Assembly (NCBI RefSeq): GCF_014490485.1 | Contig: NZ_JACTVA010000001.1 | Location: 186,001 to 250,000 of the forward strand | Direction of reading: 5' to 3' | Length of the DNA stretch: 64,000 nt | From: Teichococcus aerophilus | Lineage (GTDB): Bacteria > Pseudomonadota > Alphaproteobacteria > Acetobacterales > Acetobacteraceae | Shown: in pieces, positions 44,830 through 52,900 of the stretch | Numbering within the stretch: position 1 is the first letter of the stretch | Layout: every line of letters starts with the position of its first letter | Translations under genes and position numbers: made by a program | The notes under the pieces: generated by a model | Database searches by the model: none | What the model saw: the letters and a program-made list of their open reading frames with translations, nothing else | What the model was told of the DNA's origin: nothing

Positions 44830-46041
44830 TCAGCCGCCGGGCCGCAACTCGACCTTGACCCAGCCGTGGCGGCGCTGGTCGAACTGCTTGTAGGCCTCGA
44901 TGACATCAGTCATCGGTTCGATCTGCGTGATGATGGAGGTCGGGTCGACGCTGCCGGTGTTCACCATGTCCACAAGGCGCGGGATGTAGCTGCGGTGGTT
45001 GCAGTTTCCCATCTTCACCGTCAGGTTCTTGTTCATCGCGGCGCCAATCGGGAAGAACTGGTCGGTCTGCGGATAGACGCCGATGATGCCGAGCGAACCT
45101 GCCTTCGCCAGGGTCTGCACCGCCCAGGTGATGGCCTGGGACGGGCCGTCCCCCGGCTTCCACAACGTACCCTGCGGCTTGGCATCCGGCGCGATCTTGC
45201 TGACCTGCTGGTCGAACTCCCTGGCCTGTTCGCCGCTGACGGCGGCGGGACCTTGCTTTGGCCGCTCTGAATCGATGCCCACGGCGTCGACGGCACGGTC
45301 CGGGCCGATGCCGCGAGTTAGTTCCTTGATGACCTCGACGGGATCTTCCTCGTTGAAGTTGATCGTCTCGGCGCCCAGTTCACGGGCCTTGTCCAACCGG
45401 TCGGCGTGGCCGTCGATGGCGATGACGCGGTGTGCGCCCATCTGGAAGGCGCTGATGATGGCAAACAACCCAACAGGCCCGCAGCCCCAGACGGCGACAA
45501 CATCGCCTTCCGTGACCTCGGCAAGGTCGGCGCCGAAATAGCCGGTGGGATAGATGTCGGAGAGCAGGATCGCCTGGTCGTCCGTCACGTCGCCGGGCAG
45601 GCGGATCAGGTTGTGGTGGGCGAAGGGAATGCGCGCGTATTCCGCCTGCAGCCCGTCGAACGGCCCTGTCGGCTCCGGCCCGCCAAAGAAGGCGGTACCG
45701 GCCGTCGGGCCGTTGGGGTTGGCGTCATCGCACTGGGCGGAGTAGCCGGAGCGGCAGTAGGAGCAATTGCCGCAGCCAATGGTGGATGGCACCACCACGC
45801 GGTCGCCACGGCGCAGGTTGCGGATGCCGCGCCCGACTTCCTCGACAATGCCGACGCCTTCATGGCCCAGAATGGTGCCGGGCTTCATGCCGGGGAAGGT
45901 GCCACGGATCATATGCAGATCCGTTCCGCAGATCGCACTGGAAGTCAGGCGGATGATGGCGTCGGTCGCGTGCTGGATCTTGGGTTCCGACACGGTGTCG
46001 AGCCGGATATCACCGATCCCGTGGAAGACGACGGCCTTCAT
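44830..46041 (-). CDS. Zinc-dependent alcohol dehydrogenase (formaldehyde dehydrogenase-like MDR)
   Basis: The 403-residue protein is a medium-chain dehydrogenase: catalytic zinc Cys in SAICGTDLHMI, GHEGVGIVEEVG, structural zinc cysteines in CGNCSYCRSGYSAQC, and NAD fold VAVWGCGPVGLFA. The insertion with QGPAAVSGEQAREFDQQ and length near 400 match the glutathione-independent formaldehyde dehydrogenase-like group. It lies upstream of the PaoABC-type operon on the same strand, 38 bp from the FeS start, and could supply or remove an aldehyde for it (inference). Confidence 0.9.
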   Translation of the reverse strand: MKAVVFHGIGDIRLDTVSEPKIQHATDAIIRLTSSAICGTDLHMIRGTFPGMKPGTILGHEGVGIVEEVGRGIRNLRRGDRVVVPSTIGCGNCSYCRSGYSAQCDDANPNGPTAGTAFFGGPEPTGPFDGLQAEYARIPFAHHNLIRLPGDVTDDQAILLSDIYPTGYFGADLAEVTEGDVVAVWGCGPVGLFAIISAFQMGAHRVIAIDGHADRLDKARELGAETINFNEEDPVEVIKELTRGIGPDRAVDAVGIDSERPKQGPAAVSGEQAREFDQQVSKIAPDAKPQGTLWKPGDGPSQAITWAVQTLAKAGSLGIIGVYPQTDQFFPIGAAMNKNLTVKMGNCNHRSYIPRLVDMVNTGSVDPTSIITQIEPMTDVIEAYKQFDQRRHGWVKVELRPGG

Positions 46042-46262
46042 GCGACATTCCCTCTGCTCAATCTGCCGAGGATTAATCGTCGTGGCGCGTGATGGCTGCG
46101 TGGAGGACGGTCAGAATTTTGTGCTTAACCATAAGGTTAGGCATAACTCGATCGGATTTCTGGCTGTCCGATGCTGGAGACTTCGCACATATGGCAAAGC
46201 TGCTGTTCTATGCAAGATAGTGGTAATCCATCAGCCAAAACATCAGCTCGGCCATCCGCCCG

Positions 46263-47102
46263 TCAGGCCGTAGCCGGCTGCTGATCCGCCATCAGTGTGC
46301 GAATACACTCGGCATCGGCGCTGGTGACGGGGTTATAGACGATCATACCAAGGTCAGGCCGGCCGTCGATCGCGAAGCCAGAATATTCCAGCGTGATCAC
46401 GCCCATGGCCGGGTGGTGCAGGCGCTTGATGCCTTCGCCGTGGTAGCGCACATCGTGCTCCCGCCAGAAGGCCGCGAAATCGGCGCTGGTGCGGCAGAGT
46501 TCCTCGGCCAGCCGGTCAATCTCGGCCACCGCGCCAGCGCGCGCCGCATCGGCGCGGAAGGCGCCGACCACGTGCCGGGCCATCGCCTGCCAATCCTCCT
46601 GCGCCGCGCGGATGCGGGGTTTCTGGAACACCAGCCGCAGGATATTGCGCTCCGCCGGCGGCAGGGCACCGTAGTCGGTCAGCACCGCCGCGGCGGCACG
46701 GTTCCAGGCCAGCACGTCCCAGGTGGCGGTCTTGATGATGGCGGGGCTGACCTCCAGCGTATCCAGCAGCCGTTGCAGGCGCGGTGTCACGCCCTGGGCG
46801 GCGCGGTAGCGCACCTGTGGCGGGTGGCCCAGCCCCAGCATGAAGAGATGCTCGCGCTCGGTCTCCGTCAACATCAGGCCGTGGGCCAGGCGGTCGAGCA
46901 CATCGGCCGAGGGCGCGCCCCCACGTCCCTGTTCCAGCCAGGTGTACCAGGCGGGGCTGATATTGGCCCGCTGCGCCACCTCCTCCCGCCGTAGCCCGGG
47001 TGTGCGCCGCCGGGGGCCGGAAAGGCCAAGGGACGCCGGGTCCAGCCGCGCGCGCCGGTCCTTCAGATAGGCGCCCAGTCTGTTGTCGGGCTGTGCGGGC
47101 AT
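46263..47102 (-). CDS. XRE-family HTH regulator with MmyB-like ligand domain
   Basis: The 279-residue protein has an N-terminal HTH (LGAYLKDRRARLDPASLGL, then RTPGLRREEVAQRANISPAWYTWLEQGRG) and a MmyB-like C-terminal domain (WDVLAWNRAAAAVLTDYGAL, ending near ADAECIRTLMADQQ). This layout is widespread in regulators beside short-chain dehydrogenase genes. ATG at 47102 has AGGA 5 nt upstream; ATG at 47126 is possible. It diverges from the NAD-dependent epimerase-like gene at 47202 and probably represses it. Confidence 0.88.
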   Translation of the reverse strand: MPAQPDNRLGAYLKDRRARLDPASLGLSGPRRRTPGLRREEVAQRANISPAWYTWLEQGRGGAPSADVLDRLAHGLMLTETEREHLFMLGLGHPPQVRYRAAQGVTPRLQRLLDTLEVSPAIIKTATWDVLAWNRAAAAVLTDYGALPPAERNILRLVFQKPRIRAAQEDWQAMARHVVGAFRADAARAGAVAEIDRLAEELCRTSADFAAFWREHDVRYHGEGIKRLHHPAMGVITLEYSGFAIDGRPDLGMIVYNPVTSADAECIRTLMADQQPATA

Positions 47103-47201
47103 GCGGATCCTGTTAGTGCTTATCATAGGATGCGGTCACGTCTTCACCCCGTCACCGCCGGCATCGATACCACCGTCCAAGCCATCACGGAGATATCGAT
47201 C

Positions 47202-48269
47202 ATGCGCGTTTTCCTCACCGGCGCCACCGGCTTCATCGGTTCCGCCATCATTCCGGAACTCATGGGCGCCGGGCACCAGGTGCTGGGCCTCACGCGGTCC
47301 GATGCCGGGGCGCTGGCCCTGGCCGCCGCCGGCGCCGAGGCGCACCGGGGCGATATCCAGGACCTGGAAAGCCTGCGCCAGGGCGCCGCCGCGTGCGACG
47401 GCGTCATCCACACCGCCTTCGACCACGACTTCGCCCATTTCGCCCATAACTGCCAGAAGGACGGGCGGGCGATCGAGGCCTTGGGCGACGCCCTGGTGGG
47501 TTCGGACCGGCCGCTCGTCATCACCTCCAGCACCGCCATGGGTGCGCCGGCGCCGGGCGAGCGGGCGCTGGAAACGCATTTCGACCCCGGCCACCCCAAT
47601 CCACGCGTCGCGTCCGAACTGGCGGGGCAGGCGGCGGCGGCGCGGGGCGTCAATATCTCGGTGGTACGGCTGTCGCAGATCCATGACGTGGCAAAGCAAG
47701 GCCTCGTCACCAGCATGATCGAACTGGCCGGCCGGACAGGCGTCTCGGCGTATGGGGCGGGGGATCGCAATGGCTGGTCGGCCGCGCATATCTCGGATAC
47801 GGCGCGGCTGTACCGGCTGGTGCTGGAGGCAGGCACGCCGGGCGCCCGCTACCACGCCACCGCCGAGGAGACGATCCCGTTCCGGGACATCGCCGCCGCC
47901 GTGGGCCGCCGCATCGGCGTCCCGGTCGTGGAACTGCCGGCGGCGGAGGTGGCGGGCCATTTCGGCTGGCTGGCCACGTTCGTCAGCAAGGACCTGTCGG
48001 CCTCCAGCGCCTGGACCCAGGCGGCGCTGGGCTGGTCCCCGCGCGGCCCCGGATTGCTGGCGGATATCGACAGCAAGCAGCGCCAGGAAGCTGACCGTTC
48101 CTTAGCGCTTCGCGGGGAAGGGTCCGGCACCGCATTGCCCAAGCGTGATGCCTTCGGCCAGGCCCAAGGCCGCCCAGGCAGGAATTTCTCCGATTCATCC
48201 AGATGCGCGCGAATAAACTGCCTCGCCACCTGGTCTTTGAAGCATCTTCGGCCTGGCCATGGACGGTGA
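47202..48269 (+). CDS. NAD(P)-binding extended SDR / epimerase-like protein with odd C-terminal extension
   Basis: The product starts MRVFLTGATGFIGSAIIPEL (Rossmann fold, TGxxGFIG) and follows the SDR family often found beside MmyB regulators, including ITSSTAMGAPAPGERALE and RYHATAEETIPFRDIA. Homology should stop soon after SWTPRGPGLLADI-like residues (about residue 290). Instead the frame runs on for about 65 codons of low-complexity, Cys/Arg-rich residues and overlaps the ECF promoter at 48209-48240. A lost stop or late frameshift is likely. Substrate unknown. Confidence 0.82.
   Translation: MRVFLTGATGFIGSAIIPELMGAGHQVLGLTRSDAGALALAAAGAEAHRGDIQDLESLRQGAAACDGVIHTAFDHDFAHFAHNCQKDGRAIEALGDALVGSDRPLVITSSTAMGAPAPGERALETHFDPGHPNPRVASELAGQAAAARGVNISVVRLSQIHDVAKQGLVTSMIELAGRTGVSAYGAGDRNGWSAAHISDTARLYRLVLEAGTPGARYHATAEETIPFRDIAAAVGRRIGVPVVELPAAEVAGHFGWLATFVSKDLSASSAWTQAALGWSPRGPGLLADIDSKQRQEADRSLALRGEGSGTALPKRDAFGQAQGRPGRNFSDSSRCARINCLATWSLKHLRPGHGR
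48209..48240 (+). promoter_or_regulatory. ECF-type promoter upstream of the sigma factor gene
   Basis: GAATAAAC (48211-48218), 12 nt, then TGGTCTTTGA (48231-48240). Taken as -35 GAATAA and -10 GTCTTT the spacing is 16 nt, as expected for an ECF sigma factor. The identical arrangement recurs upstream of the LysE gene. It lies inside the 3' extension of the SDR frame, about 190 nt before the sigma start codon, and suggests autoregulation. Confidence 0.7.
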
Positions 48270-48429
48270 GACGGATGCGAATGGGGCGGCTGAGGCGGGA
48301 GAGGCGCGTCCCGGGTCCGACGTGGCCGGGTGGATGGCTTCCACAGGAGCGGGTGGGCCGCGCGGGAAGGCACTGGCCTGAACCGCTGGGGGCGTGGCTT
48401 CGGCCTGCACAGGCGGATGAGGCCCAGGC

Positions 48430-48987
48430 GTGAAATGGCGCGGCCGGCCCCAACCCGGACGGCGCGAGGATGCCGCACGGCCGGAATTCGAGGACGTCGT
48501 GCTCACGCATCTGGACGCCGCTTACGGCCTCGCCCGCTGGCTGGTGCGAGACCCCAATCTGGCGGAGGACGTCGTGCAGGAAGCGGTGCTGCGGGGCATC
48601 AACTACTTTGCCTCCTTCCGGGGGGAGGATGGCCGCGCCTGGCTCATGCGGATCGTCCGCAACACGGCTTACACGATGCTTGCCGCCCGCCAGCAGGCGG
48701 GGCGGATCGAGGCCGGGGATTCCGACGCGGTGCTGGACGTGCCGGACCCGGATGACGGGCCGGAACTCGCCCTGTCCCGCCAGGATGACGCGGCGCGGCT
48801 GGAGCGTGCCCTGGCGGCACTGCCGATTGAATTAAGGGAATGTCTTGTTCTCAAGGAGATTGAAGAACTTTCGTATAAGGAAATCGCTCATATCACCGGG
48901 GTACCCATCGGCACCGTCATGTCCCGTCTCTGGCGGGCGCGCCGGGCGCTGATGGTGGCGGAAGGAGCGGCCGACGATGAGCAGTAA
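48430..48987 (+). CDS. ECF RNA polymerase sigma factor
   Basis: The 185-residue protein has sigma region 2 (ARWLVRDPNLAEDVVQEAVL and FRGEDGRAWLMRIVRNTAY) and region 4 (LPIELRECLVLKEIEELSY, then IAHITGVPIGTVMSRLWRAR), with no region 3. The start is GTG at 48430; no strong ribosome site is evident and a later start within about 20 codons cannot be excluded. It overlaps the anti-sigma gene by 11 bp. The two ECF promoter motifs nearby define its probable regulon: itself and the LysE exporter. Confidence 0.9.
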   Translation: MKWRGRPQPGRREDAARPEFEDVVLTHLDAAYGLARWLVRDPNLAEDVVQEAVLRGINYFASFRGEDGRAWLMRIVRNTAYTMLAARQQAGRIEAGDSDAVLDVPDPDDGPELALSRQDDAARLERALAALPIELRECLVLKEIEELSYKEIAHITGVPIGTVMSRLWRARRALMVAEGAADDEQ

Positions 48988-49714
48988 TCATTGCCAGGAG
49001 ATGCGGCTGCTCCTGCAAGCGGACGTCGATGGCGAATTGCAGGCGGCCGAGGCCGCGCGCGTCGCCGCCCATCTCGACTCCTGCCCGGATTGTTCACGCC
49101 TGCAGCAGCAATTGCTGGCGCTCTCCGCCACCCTGCGGGACACGCTGCCGAAGCACAGTGCACCGGAGCATCTGCGCCAGGCGGTGCGGGCGCGCCTGCG
49201 AGGCGCCCCAGGGCGTCAGGCGGCGGCGCGGCGCTGGCCGGTCGGCATTGCCTCCGCCCTGGTGGGCATCGCGGCCAGCCTGGCCTTGTTCGCCGTGTTG
49301 CCGATGCGGGGGGCGGATGGCATGCAGGACTGGGTGGTGGCCGCGCATGTGCGCGCGTTGCAGCCGCAGCACCTGCTCGATGTCGCCTCGACGGACCGGC
49401 ATACGGTCAAGCCGTGGTTCGCCGGGCGCCTGTCCTTCTCCCCTCCGGTGCGGGACCTGGCGGCAGACGGCTTCCCGCTGATCGGCGCGCGGCTAGACTC
49501 CCTGCCGGGCAGCGAGGCGGCGGTACTGGTCTACCGGCGGCGGGAACACGTCATCAACCTGTTCATCTGGCCGGCGACGGCGGAGGGCGAGACGGCCGAA
49601 GGCAGCCGCGACGGCTACAACTTCGTCCACTGGGCGGCGGACGGCATGACGTTCTGGGCGGTCTCCGACCTCAATGCGCAGGAGCTGCTGGAATTCGCTG
49701 GCCGCGTGCGTTGA
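48977..49714 (+). CDS. Zinc-finger anti-sigma factor, membrane anchored
   Basis: The 245-residue protein has an N-terminal anti-sigma zinc site (H32, C36, C39 in AHLDSCPDC), one transmembrane helix near residues 88-107 (GIASALVGIAASLALFAVL) and a periplasmic C-terminal domain (RLSFSPPVRDLAADGFPLIG, YNFVHWAADGMTFWAVS) found in anti-sigma partners of this kind. It should hold the sigma factor at the membrane until a periplasmic signal releases it. Its start lies inside the sigma gene, so it is coupled. Confidence 0.88.
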   Translation: MSSNHCQEMRLLLQADVDGELQAAEAARVAAHLDSCPDCSRLQQQLLALSATLRDTLPKHSAPEHLRQAVRARLRGAPGRQAAARRWPVGIASALVGIAASLALFAVLPMRGADGMQDWVVAAHVRALQPQHLLDVASTDRHTVKPWFAGRLSFSPPVRDLAADGFPLIGARLDSLPGSEAAVLVYRRREHVINLFIWPATAEGETAEGSRDGYNFVHWAADGMTFWAVSDLNAQELLEFAGRVR

Positions 49715-49761
49715 GGGCGGCGGAATTTTTCATGCAAAGCCAGTGAAACACCGCCCGGACC

Positions 49762-49793
49762 GCGAATAAACCGCCGCCCGGGATGGTCTTTGA
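49762..49793 (+). promoter_or_regulatory. ECF-type promoter upstream of leader peptide and LysE
   Basis: GAATAAAC (49764-49771), 12 nt, TGGTCTTTGA (49784-49793), the same motif and spacing as at 48209-48240. Transcription should start near 49798, about 20 nt before the leader ORF. The match in both boxes and spacing argues that the ECF factor encoded just upstream drives it. Confidence 0.7.
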
Positions 49794-49816
49794 TGAGCCG
49801 CTACGAGGAGGGGCTC

Positions 49817-49909
49817 ATGTCGAAGGCATCGAGGCATTCCGGGCTGGGGAGGTACGCCCCGGGACCGGGCGCCGCCCCGGCTGGCCGCATCCAGGAGCAC
49901 CGCCGGTGA
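49817..49909 (+). CDS. 30-residue leader peptide coupled to the LysE gene
   Basis: ATG at 49817 has an excellent ribosome site (GAGGAGGGG) and opens a 30-codon frame starting MSKASRHSGLGRYAPG and ending QEHRR. Its stop codon TGA (49907-49909) overlaps the LysE GTG start (49906-49908) as GTGA. The peptide is basic (five Arg, two His, one Lys) with many Gly, Pro and Ala. It could be a translated leader controlling LysE translation, or a small functional peptide. I do not know a family for it. Confidence 0.6.
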   Translation: MSKASRHSGLGRYAPGPGAAPAGRIQEHRR

Positions 49910-50520
49910 GCGCGACGTTGACCGCGCTGATGATCGGCATCGGGGTCGGCCTGACCGTCGCGGCGCCCATCGGGCCCGCCGCCATGCTGTGCATCGAGCG
50001 GACGCTCTCCGCCGGCGTCACGCGCGGCATCGCCACCGGCTGCGGGGTGGCCACCGTGCACCTCGTCTACGGCGCCCTGGCGGTGGCCGGCAGCATCGGC
50101 CTGGCACAGGCCTGGCTGCAGACGGCGCTGGTCCCGTTCGCGTCCGGCCTCATCCTGCTGTGGTTCGCCGCCCGCGTGCTCCGGCGTACCACCGTCATGG
50201 CCGTCGGCTCCGGCGTGCCGCCGACGCTGGTTTCCTCCTATTGCGGCGCGGTCGGGTTCGGCTTCCTCAACCCGACGACTCCGGTGCTGTTCGCCGCCAT
50301 GGCGCCGACGCTGATCGGCCAGGGGCCGGCCACGCTGGCACCGGCATTGATCACCGGCGTCTTCGTCGGCTCGCTGGCATGGTGGTGCGTGCTGAGCGGC
50401 GGCATCTCCCTGCTGCGCAGCCGGATGACGAGCCGCGCGCTCGGCCTGCTGAACAAGGGCGCCGGCATGGCACTCGCCGGCCTGGCGGTGGCCATGCTGG
50501 TCCGTGCCTGGAACGGCTGA
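49906..50520 (+). CDS. LysE family amino-acid exporter
   Basis: The 204-residue membrane protein has about six helices and LysE-family features: LTVAAPIGPAAMLCIERTLSAG in the first loop, GFLNPTTPVLFAAMAPT in the middle and a final LNKGAGMALAGLAVAML helix. GTG at 49906 has AGGAG 8 nt upstream. Relatives export basic amino acids, threonine or other small solutes. It is preceded by an ECF promoter and a coupled 30-codon leader, so it probably belongs to the envelope- or stress-responsive regulon of the adjacent sigma factor. Confidence 0.87.
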   Translation: MSATLTALMIGIGVGLTVAAPIGPAAMLCIERTLSAGVTRGIATGCGVATVHLVYGALAVAGSIGLAQAWLQTALVPFASGLILLWFAARVLRRTTVMAVGSGVPPTLVSSYCGAVGFGFLNPTTPVLFAAMAPTLIGQGPATLAPALITGVFVGSLAWWCVLSGGISLLRSRMTSRALGLLNKGAGMALAGLAVAMLVRAWNG

Positions 50521-50526
50521 GCCGGC

Positions 50527-51222
50527 TTAGCGCGCGCGCCGGCGGGGCTCCGGCGCGCGCAGCCGCTCCAGGATGATGCCGGCGCCGTAGCGCATGTCCT
50601 GCACCACCAGGTCGCCGGCCTCGTAGGGGGAGCGACGGCGCAGCGCGTCGATGATCTGACCGTGCAGCGCGGAATCGGACGCGCGGTACAGCATCCCGGC
50701 ATATTGCCGGCTGACCAGCGGGCCGGTGAGCAGCCACAGGCTCTCGATGGTCCGCACCAGCACCTCGTTGCCGGAGGAGCGGTAGATGCGGAAGTGGAGG
50801 GCGCGGTTGCAATCCATCGCCGTCTTCCACGCGTGGGCCTGCTCCGCCTCGGTGAACTGGGCGTCCAGCGCCTCCAGCTCCGCCAGCATCTCCTCGGTCA
50901 CGTGCATGGTGGCCAGCACGGTGGCCATGCGTTCCAGCGGCACGCGCACCTCCAGGATGCGCATGTAGTGCTCGGGCGAAAGGATGGTGACGCGTGGCTG
51001 GTGGCCGGGCTTCAGCTCCAGCGCCCCCTCCCGCACCAGTTGCATGATGGCTTCGCGCACCGGGGTGGGGGAGGTCTGGCTGAGCTGCGACAGCTTGCGG
51101 ATGTTCAGCTTGTCGCCCGGCTCATAGTGGCCGGACATCAGGGCGACGCGCAGCTGGGTGTAGATCTTCTCCGACAGGCTGCTGCGTTCGATGAGGTCCG
51201 GCTCGGGCAGTTCATCGGACAT
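50527..51222 (-). CDS. GntR family transcriptional regulator (FCD type)
   Basis: The 231-residue protein has a winged helix (residues about 12-75; LRVALMSGHYEPGDKLNIRKL and SQTSPTPVREAIMQLVREG) and an FCD domain with the helical HFRIYRSSGNEVLVRTIESLW segment. It is the last gene of the leftward island and converges on LysE (6 bp between stops). It is paralogous in layout to the adjacent GntR at 51295. The Arg-rich C-terminus (PEPRRRAR) is unusual. Target genes probably lie in the same island. Confidence 0.87.
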   Translation of the reverse strand: MSDELPEPDLIERSSLSEKIYTQLRVALMSGHYEPGDKLNIRKLSQLSQTSPTPVREAIMQLVREGALELKPGHQPRVTILSPEHYMRILEVRVPLERMATVLATMHVTEEMLAELEALDAQFTEAEQAHAWKTAMDCNRALHFRIYRSSGNEVLVRTIESLWLLTGPLVSRQYAGMLYRASDSALHGQIIDALRRRSPYEAGDLVVQDMRYGAGIILERLRAPEPRRRAR

Positions 51223-51294
51223 GGGCGGCCTCCGGTCGGGTCTGGGCGGATGGTAGCAGGTTTCGGCGGCGGGCCAGATGGCCGGTCGGCAGGC

Positions 51295-51984
51295 TCAGCC
51301 GGCGCTGTCCCCCAGCCGCCGCAGGTACTCCACCAGGTCGCGCCCGCCTTCCAACAGGTCGGCCCGCAGGGCGGCGCGGGAGGCGGCGGCATCGTGGGCG
51401 CGCAGCGCGTCCAGGATATCCAGGTGCCGGTGGCGGCCGGGGTAGGACGGCGGCGCGTGCGGGTAGTGGAAGGCGTGCACCGGGCCGTTGCGCAGCCAGA
51501 TATTGTCGATGATCGCCATGAGCTGCGGCATGCCGGCGGCGGCGTAGAGGCCGCGATGGAACGCCCAGTTGGCCCTGTTCGCCTCCACCCCGTCGCCTGC
51601 CGCCTCGGCGGCGACCAGGCGCTCATGCGCCTCCGCCAGCGCGGCGATGCCGGCTGCGTCGATGCGGCCGGCGGCCGTCTCCGCCGCCAGCCCCTCCAGC
51701 TCCAGCCGGATAGTCCGCAGCTCCAGGTAACTGTCGTGGTCGAGGCCGGAGACGGTGATGGAGCGCGCGGCCTCGATCCGCACGGCGCCGGTCCGGGCCA
51801 GCTGCATGATTGCCTCCCGGATCGGCGTTTCCGAGACGCCCATGGTGGCCGCCAGGTCCCGTACCTTCAGCCGCTGGCCGGGGTGGAGGCGGCCTTCGAA
51901 GAGGGCTGCCTCCAGCTCCGCATAGACCCGCATGGTGAGGCTTGAACGCTTGACCGGCATCACTTCAGGCGTGGCCGCCACCAT
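51295..51984 (-). CDS. GntR family transcriptional regulator (FCD type)
   Basis: The 229-residue regulator has a winged helix (LEAALFEGRLHPGQRLKVRDL, AATMGVSETPIREAIMQLAR) and an FCD domain (WAFHRGLYAAAGMPQLMAIIDNIW). It is on the same strand as the AroE-like, amidase, binding-protein and aminotransferase genes, directly downstream of them, and may be co-transcribed. It is a distinct paralogue of the regulator at 50527. The inverted repeat at 57214-57235 is a candidate binding site for one of the two. Confidence 0.87.
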   Translation of the reverse strand: MVAATPEVMPVKRSSLTMRVYAELEAALFEGRLHPGQRLKVRDLAATMGVSETPIREAIMQLARTGAVRIEAARSITVSGLDHDSYLELRTIRLELEGLAAETAAGRIDAAGIAALAEAHERLVAAEAAGDGVEANRANWAFHRGLYAAAGMPQLMAIIDNIWLRNGPVHAFHYPHAPPSYPGRHRHLDILDALRAHDAAASRAALRADLLEGGRDLVEYLRRLGDSAG

Positions 51985-52055
51985 TCCGCTCCATAACCAG
52001 TGTCAGAGGGCGGCTCCTTAGCACGCCGGGCTGCCGCGCCAAGCCGTGTAGGCCG

Positions 52056-52889
52056 TCACGGCTGCGCCTCCGCCCCGCCCCACAGGCCGGCGATGCGGGC
52101 GGCGGCGTCCATCTGCCCCTCCAACATGGCGCGGCCGGCGATCACGCGGCAGCCGCGTGCCTGCGCCGCCGCCATCAGCGGCGTGACGGAGGGGGTCATG
52201 ATGACCTCCGCCACGATGCAGTCCGGGGTCAGCGCCTCGGTCGGCAAGGGCAGCGCGTCGCCTGGCTGCATGCCGAGGGAGGTGGTATTGACCACCAGCC
52301 CGAAGCCCGCCGGATTGGCCGGCCCGGCCTCGCAAGTGCAGGCGGGGTAGGCGGCCTGCACCGCCGCCGCCAGCTCCGCCGCCTTCTCCACCGACCGGTT
52401 GGCGATGCGCAGATGCCGCACCCCGGCTGCGGCCAGGGCGAAGGCGATGGCCCGCCCCGCACCCCCGGCACCCACCTGCAGCACGGACAAGCCCGCCGGG
52501 TCGACGCCGCCCTGGCGCAGGCCGGCGATGAAGCCGATGCCGTCGATATTGTCGCCATGCAGCCGGCCATCGGCGCCGCGGCCGACGAAGTTGACGGCGC
52601 CGACGGCGCGCGCCCGCTCCGTCACCGCATCCAGCAGCGGCACCACCGCGATCTTGTGCGGAATGGTGACGCCGAAGCCCGCCACATTATGCAGCCGACG
52701 CAAGCCTTGCAGCACCGTCTCCAGCTCCGGCGGCCGTACATGCAGCGGAGCGACCACCGCATCCACGCCTTGCCGCTGGAAGAAGTCGGTCAGCAGGGCC
52801 GAGCCCCGGACGTGCTCGACCGGATCGGCGAGGATGAACAGGATGCGCGTCTGCCCGGTGACGGTCGCGGTCCGCAGTGTCTGGTCCAA
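52056..52889 (-). CDS. Shikimate dehydrogenase-like (AroE/YdiB/SdhL family) oxidoreductase
   Basis: The 277-residue protein has the AroE fold: GFGVTIPHK with catalytic Lys79, AVNFVG with Asn100, GDNIDG with Asp116, the NADP loop VLQVGAGGAGRAIAFALAAAG and TTSLGM. The substrate-binding Ser-x-Ser motif near residue 28, normally SLSP-like, reads VRGSA, so it is not the house-keeping enzyme. TTG at 52889 has GAGGA 8 nt upstream; the long upstream open frame is not homologous. It sits between an amidase and GntR regulators, pointing to catabolism of a cyclic hydroxy acid (inference). Confidence 0.85.
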   Translation of the reverse strand: MDQTLRTATVTGQTRILFILADPVEHVRGSALLTDFFQRQGVDAVVAPLHVRPPELETVLQGLRRLHNVAGFGVTIPHKIAVVPLLDAVTERARAVGAVNFVGRGADGRLHGDNIDGIGFIAGLRQGGVDPAGLSVLQVGAGGAGRAIAFALAAAGVRHLRIANRSVEKAAELAAAVQAAYPACTCEAGPANPAGFGLVVNTTSLGMQPGDALPLPTEALTPDCIVAEVIMTPSVTPLMAAAQARGCRVIAGRAMLEGQMDAAARIAGLWGGAEAQP

Positions 52890-52900
52890 TGCGCCGTTCC

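Noticed and set aside
46120-46140. TAACC-ATAA-GGTTA dyad upstream of the alcohol dehydrogenase
   Set aside because: The 5-bp arms are short and the place relative to a promoter is unclear. The A+T-rich gap 46042-46262 surely holds a promoter, but I cannot point to it.
47107-47131. ATCCT-N15-AGGAT inverted repeat between the XRE and SDR genes
   Set aside because: Arms of only 5 bp with a wide spacer are expected by chance. It could be an operator but the evidence is too thin to list.
48259-48381. 40-codon ATG frame between the ECF promoter and the sigma gene
   Set aside because: No ribosome site precedes the ATG and the composition (Gly/Ala/Glu) is what random high-G+C DNA gives. It is noted only because it lies in the 5' leader of the sigma transcript.
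49715-49756. GGGCGG ... CCGCCC pairing after the anti-sigma stop
   Set aside because: The stem is short with a loop of about 29 nt and no U tract follows, so I do not call a terminator.
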